Notes under the pieces: model-generated
Databases searched by the model: none
The model's input: the letters and a program-made list of their open reading frames with translations, nothing else
What the model was told of the DNA's origin: nothing
Made by a program: the position numbers and the translations under genes
Shown here: piece by piece, positions 1 to 5,730 of the stretch
How positions within the stretch are numbered: position 1 is the stretch's first letter
How the letters are laid out: every line of letters starts with the position of its first letter
From: Chroococcidiopsidaceae cyanobacterium CP_BM_RX_35
Lineage (GTDB): Bacteria; Cyanobacteriota; Cyanobacteriia; Cyanobacteriales; Chroococcidiopsidaceae
DNA: 8,248 bases
Reading direction: 5' to 3'
Assembly: GCA_019242465.1 (NCBI GenBank)
Contig: JAFAVL010000076.1
Location: 1 to 8,248, forward strand

Positions 1-1253
1 AGATCCGCACCCTGGAGATGCATCAGGTAGCAGAATACGGAATTGCAGCTCATTGGAAGTATAAGGAAACGGGAAGTTCTAGCCATACTCAACTAACACC
101 GGGTGATGAGAAGTTCACCTGGCTGCGGCAGCTACTGGAATGGCAAAATGACCTCAAGGATGCTCAGGAATACCTGGAAAGCGTTAAGGGCGATCTGTTT
201 GAAGATGATGTTTATGTCTTTACGCCCAAAGGAGACGTGGTGCCGCTTAACCCAGGCTCTACACCAGTAGATTTTGCCTATCGCATACATACAGAGGTAG
301 GGAATCACTGTGCTGGGGCACGGGTGAATGGGCGGATGGTGACGCTGGACACGCCCTTGAAGAATGGGGATATTGTCGATATCTTAACCCAGAAAAACAG
401 TCGTCCCAGTTTGGATTGGTTGAATTTTGTAGTCACAACTGCGGCACGGAACCGGATTCGGCAGTGGTACAAGCGCTCGAACCGAGAAGAAAACCTTGCT
501 CGCGGTCGAGACTTGTTGGAAAAAGAGATGGGCAAGAGTGGATTTGAAGCATTGCTAAAGTCTGAGCGAATGCAGAAAGTAGCTGAGCGATGTAACTACC
601 ATAGTGTTGAAGATTTACTTGCAGCTTTAGGCTACGGCGAGGTGACGTTAAGCCTAATTCTCAATCGATGGCGAGAAGTACTTCAGGCTGAGCAACCAAC
701 TTCTACAGCAACTGATGCTGCCTCTCTGTTGCCAACGACGACTGCCCGCGTGAAGAGCGAAGTGCCCTCTACAGCTTCTAGCCCTAGTCGTTCACCCATT
801 GCTGGTTTAGAAGGCTTAGTGTATCACTTAGCTGGATGTTGTACCCCCATTCCTGGTGAGGCGATTCTCGGTGTGGTGACACAAGGCAACCGCGGAATTT
901 CAATTCACCGCCAGGGATGTCCGAATGTAGAAAATGTGACGTGCGATCGCCTATTGCCAGTCAGATGGAACTCCACAGTCTCAAATCGGGTAGCTCGTCC
1001 CCAGACTTATCCAGTCAATATTCAGATCGAAGCGATTGACCGCGTAGGGGTATTAAAAGATATCTTATCTCGCTTGAGCGACCACAGTATCAATGTACGG
1101 AATGCCAACGTAAAAACCTTTGCAGGTCAACTAGCCGTGATTGATTTGGGAATTGATATCCGCGATCGCCATCAGCTTGAAGACGTTTTCACCAAAATCA
1201 AGAAAATGAGCGATATTATTCATCTCCGTCGTGTTGGTCAAGGTGATGAGTAG
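1..1253 (+). CDS. rel: Rel/SpoT-family (p)ppGpp synthetase/hydrolase, C-terminal part (5' end outside window)
   Basis: This gene makes and probably degrades the alarmone (p)ppGpp in the cytoplasm. Only the last ~416 residues are present. The frame is open to the left edge (first full codon at 3), so the ATG at 18 is internal. The opening residues IRTLEMHQVAEYGIAAHWKYKE are the conserved end of the synthetase domain. The TGS domain follows at about nt 204-390 (DDVYVFTPKGD to DIVDILTQ), then a helical region. Next is a Ser/Thr/Ala/Pro-rich linker (about nt 684-810). The Cys-rich ribosome-contacting domain has a Cys-Cys pair at nt 837-842 and the SIHRQGC motif ending in Cys at nt 918-920. The ACT domain covers about nt 1000-1240. 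The hydrolase domain is not visible; most cyanobacteria carry one bifunctional Rel, so hydrolase activity is inferred. selO starts 25 bp downstream on the same strand, which suggests co-transcription. Confidence 0.95.
   Translation, partial: IRTLEMHQVAEYGIAAHWKYKETGSSSHTQLTPGDEKFTWLRQLLEWQNDLKDAQEYLESVKGDLFEDDVYVFTPKGDVVPLNPGSTPVDFAYRIHTEVGNHCAGARVNGRMVTLDTPLKNGDIVDILTQKNSRPSLDWLNFVVTTAARNRIRQWYKRSNREENLARGRDLLEKEMGKSGFEALLKSERMQKVAERCNYHSVEDLLAALGYGEVTLSLILNRWREVLQAEQPTSTATDAASLLPTTTARVKSEVPSTASSPSRSPIAGLEGLVYHLAGCCTPIPGEAILGVVTQGNRGISIHRQGCPNVENVTCDRLLPVRWNSTVSNRVARPQTYPVNIQIEAIDRVGVLKDILSRLSDHSINVRNANVKTFAGQLAVIDLGIDIRDRHQLEDVFTKIKKMSDIIHLRRVGQGDE
943..950. repeat. HIP1 octamer GCGATCGC
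   Basis: This is the highly iterated palindrome of cyanobacterial genomes. Here it lies in rel and is read as part of Cys-Asp-Arg. The window holds six perfect copies (943, 1162, 3312, 3811, 4101, 7657), all inside coding sequence. Confidence 0.9.
1162..1169. repeat. HIP1 octamer GCGATCGC
   Basis: Second copy in rel, within the ACT domain, read as part of Arg-Asp-Arg. Confidence 0.9.
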
Positions 1254-1278
1254 TTTATGGTACGGCTAGCTTAAAGTA

Positions 1279-2706
1279 ATGACTGTTCGCAACCCCATCC
1301 TCGCGCTCAACTATGAACCAGCCCTAGAAGCCTTAGGGGGTGATTATTTCGATGAAGTCGTAGCGGCTGAATTTCCTCAAGCTATCTTGCGGTTTCGCAA
1401 TGATTTGCTGCTACCCAAGCTAGGACTAGACCCGCGAACTGTTACAGACACCGATTTTATTAAAGCCTTTGGCAACTTTCAAGGGCGTCGTCCTTTTTTA
1501 GCACTGCGCTACCACGGCTATCAATTTGGCGAATATAATCCGTTTCTAGGTGATGGTAGGGGTTTTCTCTACGGTCAAGTACGTGGTAAGGAGGGTGTAC
1601 TTTACGATTTTGGGACTAAAGGTTCTGGCACAACCCCCTACTCTCGCAGTGCTGATGGTAGACTGACGCTCAAGGGCGGCGTGCGGGAAGTGCTAGCAGC
1701 TGAAGCGCTACATCAGATGGGTGTCCGAACCTCTCGCTGCCTCAGTTTGATTGAAACTGGCGAAGCCCTCTGGCGAGGCGACGAACCCTCCCCCACTCGC
1801 TCTTCTGTAATGGTACGGATGAGCCGCTCCCACATTCGGTTTGGCACTTTTGAGCGCTTGCACTATATCGAGCGTCCAGATTTGATCGAGAAACTGTTAG
1901 ACCATGTGATTGAGCAGTACTATCCAGAGATTTGGGGTGAAGTAGACCGATATGCTCTCTTTTATGCTGAGTTAGTGAAACGAGTTGCCGAAGTGGCAGC
2001 GCAGTGGATGGCAGTTGGGTTCTGTCATGGCGTATTAAATACTGACAATATGTCAATTACGGGGGAAAGTTTTGACTATGGACCTTATGCTTTCATCCCA
2101 AACTATAACCAGCAATTCACCGCCGCTTATTTTGACTATTTTAGGCGTTACAGCTATGGCAAACAACCAGATGTTTGTCGGCTGAACTTAGCAATGCTTC
2201 AGGTGCCACTAGAGGCAGTCATTTCACCTGCCGATATGGAAGATGGATTAGCAAGGTTTGATGAGTATTATCAGCTTGAATACAAGTATCTGATGCTGAG
2301 GAAGTTAGGACTTTCTCAAATAACACCAGATTCAGAGCGACTTTTGGAGTTAACGCTACAACTTTTACAGAGTACTCAAATTGGTTATCATGACTTTTTT
2401 GCAAAACTCACCCAGACGTTTTCACCCAGTTGGAGAGAGGATGCCAGTTTAATACTTAACTGTTCAGATATTTTGTGGGGAGACAGTTCACCAGAATATT
2501 TGGAAGATTGGCGAAATTGCTATCAGCGTGTTCTCAGGCACCTGCCGCTGGAAGAGATGGATAATGTTGCTCAACTTCTAGCTCAAACTAATCCCAAAAC
2601 AGTGCTACTTAGACCAGTAATAGAAGCAGTTTGGGAAGCAATTACGAATGGAGATGATTGGGAGCCTTTTTATGATTTAGTGAGGCAAATACAGACTAGA
2701 AATTAG
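1279..2706 (+). CDS. selO: SelO (YdiU/UPF0061) protein adenylyltransferase
   Basis: SelO is a pseudokinase-fold enzyme that binds ATP in a flipped orientation and transfers AMP to Ser, Thr or Tyr of target proteins. In bacteria and mitochondria it is linked to redox stress. The 475 residues match the family length (E. coli YdiU is about 478). Visible motifs are [18 protein letters not shown] (78-95), [12 protein letters not shown] with Lys114, [11 protein letters not shown] with Glu137, and Arg180 and Arg187 in [14 protein letters not shown]. The catalytic block [10 protein letters not shown] follows, with Asp256 and Asn257, then the metal-binding Asp266 in SFDYGPY. All nucleotide and metal-binding positions of the family are therefore present and the enzyme should be active. 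The C-terminus ends at QIQTRN. It lacks the terminal Cys (Sec in the human protein) that forms a regulatory disulfide in E. coli SelO. The chosen ATG lies 25 bp after the rel stop and has no clear Shine-Dalgarno. No in-frame stop or frameshift is seen. Confidence 0.95.
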   Translation: MTVRNPILALNYEPALEALGGDYFDEVVAAEFPQAILRFRNDLLLPKLGLDPRTVTDTDFIKAFGNFQGRRPFLALRYHGYQFGEYNPFLGDGRGFLYGQVRGKEGVLYDFGTKGSGTTPYSRSADGRLTLKGGVREVLAAEALHQMGVRTSRCLSLIETGEALWRGDEPSPTRSSVMVRMSRSHIRFGTFERLHYIERPDLIEKLLDHVIEQYYPEIWGEVDRYALFYAELVKRVAEVAAQWMAVGFCHGVLNTDNMSITGESFDYGPYAFIPNYNQQFTAAYFDYFRRYSYGKQPDVCRLNLAMLQVPLEAVISPADMEDGLARFDEYYQLEYKYLMLRKLGLSQITPDSERLLELTLQLLQSTQIGYHDFFAKLTQTFSPSWREDASLILNCSDILWGDSSPEYLEDWRNCYQRVLRHLPLEEMDNVAQLLAQTNPKTVLLRPVIEAVWEAITNGDDWEPFYDLVRQIQTRN

Positions 2707-2707
2707 A

Positions 2708-2780
2708 TATAGTCACCCTAAGTGATTTGTAAAAATCCCTACTTCTTTTCTTTGCGCTCTTGGCGTCCTTGGCGGTTCAT
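2708..2780. repeat. Dispersed-repeat-like intergenic block, left half
   Basis: This block directly follows the selO stop. Positions 2708-2736 (TATAG...CCTA...TTTGTAAAAAT) match the start of the right-hand block at 2817-2845 at about 18 of 29 positions. Positions 2751-2778 contain the phrase CTTGGCGTCCTTGGCGGTTC, which resembles widespread cyanobacterial intergenic repeats ending in GCGGTTC. An inverted relative lies at 2857-2890. No open frame or clear terminator is visible. Assignment to a named repeat family is from memory of such sequences and was not searched. Confidence 0.5.
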
Positions 2781-2809
2781 TTAAAAGAATAATTTTCGCA
2801 ACTTAGAAA

Positions 2810-2922
2810 GGATTGCTATAGCAGTCCTATTTGGCTTGTGAACAGTATTTTTGTTAACGAACCGCAGAGACACAGAGGACGCTGAGGAGAGTTTCCAGAT
2901 CGTTTAGCACTGCTGTATAACT
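2810..2922. repeat. MITE-like intergenic repeat, right half
   Basis: The block opens with an 18-bp palindrome (2810-2827, GGATTGCTATAGCAGTCC), perfect except for one T-G pair. It continues with GAACCGCAGAGACACAGAGG (2859-2878), a relative in inverted orientation of the GCGGTTC motif at 2772-2778. It ends with ACTGCTGTATA (2909-2919), an imperfect inverted copy of TATAGCAGT at 2817-2825. Those two ends would bound a unit of about 103 bp with terminal inverted repeats. The start codon of the next gene follows 7 bp later, so the repeat probably makes up that gene's leader or promoter region. The unit boundaries are an inference. Confidence 0.5.
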
Positions 2923-2926
2923 GATA

Positions 2927-3187
2927 ATGAAAAGTCCGTTGTCGTTAACTAGTCAAATAGAGCATCTAAGCCCGGTTGCGACCAGGATGATACTGGCGGC
3001 GTTGCCTGACAAAATTAGGCAAGCGTTTGAAAGACGGGCAGCTGAGATTGAGCTTGCTCAAGGAAGTCGCCGGAGCTTTCTCCGGCGAAGCCTTGAGTAT
3101 CCAGTTGAGGCAGTGTTGGAGATGGCACTTGCTGGGTTTCTTGACAGCGAATGTCTTAGTTGCACCGATTGCCAGCCTCGGTATTGA
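2927..3187 (+). CDS. Small hypothetical protein with an in-frame palindromic-repeat insertion
   Basis: This 86-residue protein has no recognised family. It has no signal peptide or membrane segment and is predicted mostly helical. Residues 1-42 (including SLTSQIEHLSP and ALPDKIRQAFERRAAEIE) and 58-86 (YPVEAVLEMALAGFLDSE, then a Cys-containing tail CLSCTDCQPRY) read as one continuous amphipathic segment once residues 43-57 are removed. Those 15 residues (LAQGSRRSFLRRSLE) are encoded exactly by the 45-bp palindromic element at 3053-3097. The undisturbed protein would then have been 71 residues with AAEIE joined to YPVEAV, a plausible helix. The start is the first Met of the frame, directly after the intergenic repeat; no Shine-Dalgarno is visible. 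The stop lies 2 bp from the stop of the convergent glycerate kinase gene. The case for a real gene rests on its protein-like composition and on the frame-preserving insertion. Function is unknown. Confidence 0.6.
   Translation: MKSPLSLTSQIEHLSPVATRMILAALPDKIRQAFERRAAEIELAQGSRRSFLRRSLEYPVEAVLEMALAGFLDSECLSCTDCQPRY
3047..3098 (+). repeat. Palindromic protein-inserting element, copy 1
   Basis: This 52-nt segment is shared with 4533-4584 (44 of 52 positions identical); similarity stops sharply on both sides. The core insert is 3053-3097 (45 nt, 15 codons), flanked by TTGAG at 3048-3052 and ending in TTGAG at 3093-3097. A left mini-palindrome TTGAGCttGCTCAA spans 3048-3061. An outer stem pairs CTCAAGG (3057-3063) with CCTTGAG (3091-3097). 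A perfect 9-bp central stem pairs TCGCCGGAG (3067-3075) with CTCCGGCGA (3080-3088) around a CTTT loop. It is translated as LAQGSRRSFLRRSLE inside the small protein at 2927-3187. Confidence 0.85.
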
Positions 3188-3189
3188 AA

Positions 3190-4209
3190 TCACACCCTAG
3201 CATCACCAGGACGATAAACTGCACCGACAGAATGATCTGGATTAATCTCAATCACTAAATCAACGTAATTGGGATCGGTTGTCAGTGGTTTGATGAATAG
3301 CTCTGGGTGAAGCGATCGCCAAAAATACTCGACAAATTGTTGAACTTCAGCATCCGTCATGCCCGTCGTTTGAGCAGCAATCATTTGGTGTTCTGCCTGC
3401 CGTCGCCAATCTAAACTCAGGCGATAGTTGCTTGGGTAGAGGACAATTAACCTGTCTAGTCGCTCCCACAAAGGTAAATAATCTTCTAGCCGGGCATTCA
3501 TATCGCGAGCAAAGGCTTTGTCAGCATCTGTAACAATCGGTGGCGGCGCAGTATTGAAAGCATCTGGGTTAATGGGACGGACACCGACAAACCAGCCTTC
3601 AAACAGCACAACGTCTGCGCTTTCCACAACTTCTGGTTCGCATCTATCCCCGGCACCGCCCCAAGCAGACTTATCAAATCGGGGGACTTGAATTGGCAGC
3701 GGTGAGTCAGCTTGACGCAGTTGATCCAGTACTGTTAAACCTAATTGAATATCGTGGGTTCCCGGTGGACCGCGCCATATTAGGCGGGGATCTTGTGTTC
3801 TTAAAGCTAGGCGATCGCTATATGTCTTGTAAAGGTCATCCAAGGATATGCTGATGGTGCGGTATCCCAACTGCTTGAGAATCAAAGTCAGAATTGCCGC
3901 CAAAGTAGTTTTGCCCGTACCTTGTCCGCCTAAAATGCCTTGAATCAGGGGCCGTCCTAGTTGTTGTCGGTGCGACGCTAACTGCATTGCCAAAGGTAGC
4001 CATAGGTGCCACAGGGTTTGCCTCACTTGGTTAGGCTCGACGTGGCGGATATGTTGACATTGACTCAAGGCTGGGTAAACAGTTTTAAGCAGTTGGAATC
4101 GCGATCGCTTTACTTCTTCGACATTCTCTGATGTGATACCAAAGGCTCTTGCTCTTATTTGGTTTACTAGTTCAGCATCTACCAGCCAACTCTCTTCAAA
4201 TCCTGCCAT
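3190..4209 (-). CDS. glyK: Plant-type D-glycerate 3-kinase (GLYK family, P-loop kinase)
   Basis: This enzyme phosphorylates D-glycerate to 3-phosphoglycerate with ATP, the last step of the photorespiratory C2 cycle, and returns carbon to the Calvin cycle. The 339-residue soluble protein has a Walker A loop GGQGTGKTT (94-102). The motif SLDDLYKTY (122-130) follows, as in phosphoribulokinase/uridine-kinase-like P-loop kinases. Next come RGPPGTHD (146-153), PRFDKS (176-181) and the strand VVLFEGWFVG (200-209) with Glu204 in a Walker-B-like position. These motifs and their order match the plant and cyanobacterial GLYK family, whose members form 3-phosphoglycerate. The start ATG is preceded by a weak AGGG about 5 nt upstream. 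The gene converges on the small protein gene with a 2-bp gap and diverges from the membrane-protein gene across 227 bp. The related yeast Tda10/YggC-like kinases share the fold, so exact substrate is family-level inference. Confidence 0.9.
   Translation of the reverse strand: MAGFEESWLVDAELVNQIRARAFGITSENVEEVKRSRFQLLKTVYPALSQCQHIRHVEPNQVRQTLWHLWLPLAMQLASHRQQLGRPLIQGILGGQGTGKTTLAAILTLILKQLGYRTISISLDDLYKTYSDRLALRTQDPRLIWRGPPGTHDIQLGLTVLDQLRQADSPLPIQVPRFDKSAWGGAGDRCEPEVVESADVVLFEGWFVGVRPINPDAFNTAPPPIVTDADKAFARDMNARLEDYLPLWERLDRLIVLYPSNYRLSLDWRRQAEHQMIAAQTTGMTDAEVQQFVEYFWRSLHPELFIKPLTTDPNYVDLVIEINPDHSVGAVYRPGDARV
3312..3319. repeat. HIP1 octamer GCGATCGC
   Basis: Copy in the 3' part of the glycerate kinase gene, read on the minus strand across Trp-Arg-Ser. 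Confidence 0.9.
3811..3818. repeat. HIP1 octamer GCGATCGC
   Basis: Copy in the middle of the glycerate kinase gene, read on the minus strand as Ser-Asp-Arg (residues 131-133). Confidence 0.9.
4101..4108. repeat. HIP1 octamer GCGATCGC
   Basis: Copy near the 5' end of the glycerate kinase gene, read on the minus strand across Lys-Arg-Ser-Arg. Confidence 0.9.
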
Positions 4210-4368
4210 CTTACCCTGCTATTTTTCCATCCACATGTTGCTTCTGGTATGCACCCAGCTTTAGTTGGTTGTGACAGAGTAAAATCTGACCCATTAAATA
4301 TGTCTTGGATGAGATGACATGCTTCAATTATTTTTATTCCAATATAGATAGAAAATTTTTCAGGGTTC

Positions 4369-4383
4369 ATTGTTACAAACAAT
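4369..4383. promoter_or_regulatory. Operator-like dyad in the divergent intergenic region
   Basis: ATTGTTacaAACAAT is a perfect 6+6 dyad with a 3-bp spacer. It lies between the divergent glycerate kinase and membrane-protein genes, just upstream of a possible promoter for the latter. It partly overlaps a direct repeat AATAGCT (4381-4387 and 4411-4417, 30 bp apart). Binding by a regulator is inference only; AT-rich dyads of this size can occur by chance. Confidence 0.25.
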
Positions 4384-4394
4384 AGCTTAGTAAT

Positions 4395-4422
4395 TTGTTA
4401 AAATTGAAAAAATAGCTATCCT
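4395..4422 (+). promoter_or_regulatory. Possible sigma70-type promoter for the membrane-protein gene
   Basis: TTGTTA (4395-4400) and TATCCT (4417-4422) are separated by 16 bp and would give a very short leader before the ATG at 4437. The surroundings are AT-rich. An alternative is TTGAAA (4404-4409) with TATATA (4428-4433), which would place the start site at or inside the coding start. Both are weak matches. Confidence 0.25.
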
Positions 4423-4436
4423 CTAATTATATAGAT

Positions 4437-5075
4437 ATGAATACAAAGTTGCCAGTTTATCCTGCAATTATCATTGCTTGTTTGTTAGGACTAGTGGGAC
4501 TACTTTTGGTATGGCTGCGATTCAATTTATCAATTGAGCTTGCTCAAGTAAGTTGTCGGAGCTGCCTCCGACAAACCCTTGAGTCAGCGCCTCCAGAAAC
4601 AGCATCGCTACCTTCTGCTGTAGTACATGAGCTACGGGTACCAATAGCAGAGAATGCCACTTCTGCTGTACCAACCCCAGTGGCAAAACCAACCGAGCCC
4701 ATGGAGCAGGAAACACCAGTGCCTGGAGCTAACCCCACTCCAACTGATCTCTCATTGCGTCAAGGGGCTTTACGGGTAAGTAATCAGACTAACCAGCCAC
4801 TGCGGTTAGCTCTGCTAGCAAGGCGTTCTGTGGTGGCAGCATCTGGACAGCCCACCTACAGCAACCCAGCTCACTGGGACTTTGCTCCAGAAGAAGGGAG
4901 CCGTAAGGGCTTAGTGTTATCGCTGCCGGACGGAGACTTTAAACTCAAGCCGGGAGATATTTTGGTAGCCTTTGCTCAAGATGGCTCCCGTCGCTACTGG
5001 GGACCCTATGTTGTAGGTGAGACACCTTTGCCAGTTTGGAATAACCAAGGTGAATGGCAGTTAGTTCTAAAATAG
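4437..5075 (+). CDS. Membrane-anchored hypothetical protein with Pro-rich linker and C-terminal domain; carries a palindromic-repeat insertion
   Basis: The 212 residues begin with a short N-terminus and one hydrophobic segment (about 9-29, PAIIIACLLGLVGLLLVWLRF), probably an uncleaved anchor. A Pro/Thr/Ala/Glu-rich linker follows (about 50-104). The globular C-terminal domain (about 108-212) has alternating hydrophobic strands and the motifs GALRVSNQTNQPLRLALLAR, AHWDFAPEEGS, LVLSLPDGDFKLKPGDILVAFAQDGSRRYWGPYVVG and GEWQLVL. This suggests a beta-rich extracytoplasmic domain. I do not recognise a named family; it may be a conserved cyanobacterial protein. Residues 35-49 (LAQVSCRSCLRQTLE), directly after the membrane segment, are encoded by the 45-bp palindromic element. 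They add a CxxC pair (Cys40, Cys43). Removing them leaves a 197-residue protein in frame. No Shine-Dalgarno is seen. The gene converges on folA with a 45-bp gap. Confidence 0.8.
   Translation: MNTKLPVYPAIIIACLLGLVGLLLVWLRFNLSIELAQVSCRSCLRQTLESAPPETASLPSAVVHELRVPIAENATSAVPTPVAKPTEPMEQETPVPGANPTPTDLSLRQGALRVSNQTNQPLRLALLARRSVVAASGQPTYSNPAHWDFAPEEGSRKGLVLSLPDGDFKLKPGDILVAFAQDGSRRYWGPYVVGETPLPVWNNQGEWQLVLK
4533..4584 (+). repeat. Palindromic protein-inserting element, copy 2
   Basis: This is the second copy of the 52-nt segment, in the same orientation and the same reading frame as copy 1. The core insert is 4539-4583 (45 nt), flanked by TTGAG at 4534-4538 and ending in TTGAG at 4579-4583. The central 9-bp stem pairs TTGTCGGAG (4553-4561) with CTCCGACAA (4566-4574) around a CTGC loop. 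The outer stem pairs CTCAAG (4543-4548) with CTTGAG (4578-4583). Relative to copy 1, two stem pairs are changed on both sides (C-G to T-A), so pairing is kept. It is translated as LAQVSCRSCLRQTLE. Confidence 0.85.
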
Positions 5076-5120
5076 ATGAGTTTTGTCGGAATTTGGGTAG
5101 TACTACAGGTGAAGGAGCTG

Positions 5121-5645
5121 CTAGCTAGCAATTTTTTTATAAGTCTCATACCGAAAGCCGGGACGAGCTTCTTGGGCTACCAATTCAAATTGGCTGTCAA
5201 CTAGAGATTGATATTCAGGGAAAAAAGTATCGCCCTCAAAATCCCCCTCCACTAAAGTCAGTTCTAAGGTATCTGCAAATTCGAGGGCTTGAGCATATAT
5301 AGAAGCTCCTCCAGCAATAAAAATTTTTTCTGACTCTTGAGATTTCTCTAAAGCTTCTTCAATCGACTTGAAAACAAGTAGTTCAAAAGGATGCTCCACA
5401 GATTTCGACGCAGCCTGAACTGCTTGAGGCTTGGAAGAAATTATGATATTGCGTCTATTTTTTAGTGGGTGTTGTTTTAGGTCATTTTCCCAAGTTTTTC
5501 GACCCATAATAACTGTATGGTTAAGCGTTAATTTCTGGAACCTTTGTGAGTCCTCAGGAATATTCCAAGGTAACTTACCATTATAAGCAATGGCTCTGTT
5601 AACTTCAGCTAGAGCAGCAATGATAATAACTTCAGGCTGTTTCAT
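5121..5645 (-). CDS. folA: Dihydrofolate reductase
   Basis: The enzyme reduces dihydrofolate to tetrahydrofolate with NADPH in the cytoplasm, feeding one-carbon and thymidylate synthesis. At 174 residues it is of normal bacterial size. The N-terminal strand VIIIAALAEVNRAIAYNGKLPW (6-27) includes the Met20-loop region. It is followed by NIPEDSQRF, where Asp32 occupies the catalytic acid position. The NADPH-binding motif MGRKTWE is at 47-53, the strand NIIIS at 66-70, and the conserved Gly-Gly motif IAGGASIYAQAL at 110-121. The C-terminal strands are LELTLVEGDFEGDTFFPEY and FELVAQEARPGFRYETYKK. The ATG start fits the usual family N-terminus. The stop codon lies in the palindrome GCTAGCTAGC. The hybrid kinase gene ends 85 bp upstream on the same strand, so co-transcription is possible, but the gap could also hold a promoter. 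I saw no convincing one. Confidence 0.95.
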   Translation of the reverse strand: MKQPEVIIIAALAEVNRAIAYNGKLPWNIPEDSQRFQKLTLNHTVIMGRKTWENDLKQHPLKNRRNIIISSKPQAVQAASKSVEHPFELLVFKSIEEALEKSQESEKIFIAGGASIYAQALEFADTLELTLVEGDFEGDTFFPEYQSLVDSQFELVAQEARPGFRYETYKKIAS

Positions 5646-5730
5646 TGTCTGTTCAGATAAGAGACTTAGGTTAGCATCTTAGCTTAAATCAGAGACAACT
5701 GAGGATCGATTATTCTATCACCCTATTTTC

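Noticed and set aside
1742..2056. Minus-strand open frame inside selO
   Set aside because: It is fully antisense to a well-conserved part of SelO and shows no protein-family features.
2707..2926. CRISPR array or tRNA in the repeat-rich spacer
   Set aside because: The repeats are not regularly spaced or identical, and no cloverleaf or T-loop consensus is visible.
3047..3098. The palindromic element as a transcription terminator or attenuator
   Set aside because: Both copies lie mid-gene in translated frames and lack a following U run, so intrinsic termination is unlikely.
2966..3193. Open frame on the minus strand opposite the small protein
   Set aside because: It lies antisense to the better-supported frame, is interrupted in sense by the same palindrome, and its product has no recognisable character.
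4179..4382. Minus-strand open frame of 67 codons overlapping the glycerate kinase start
   Set aside because: It runs through the AT-rich divergent spacer in another frame and has no recognisable domain; most likely chance.
5119..5137. TGCTAGCTAGCA palindrome followed by a T run, as a terminator for the membrane-protein gene
   Set aside because: The palindrome has no unpaired loop; a real hairpin would keep only three or four pairs. It also overlaps the folA stop codon. Too weak to call a terminator.
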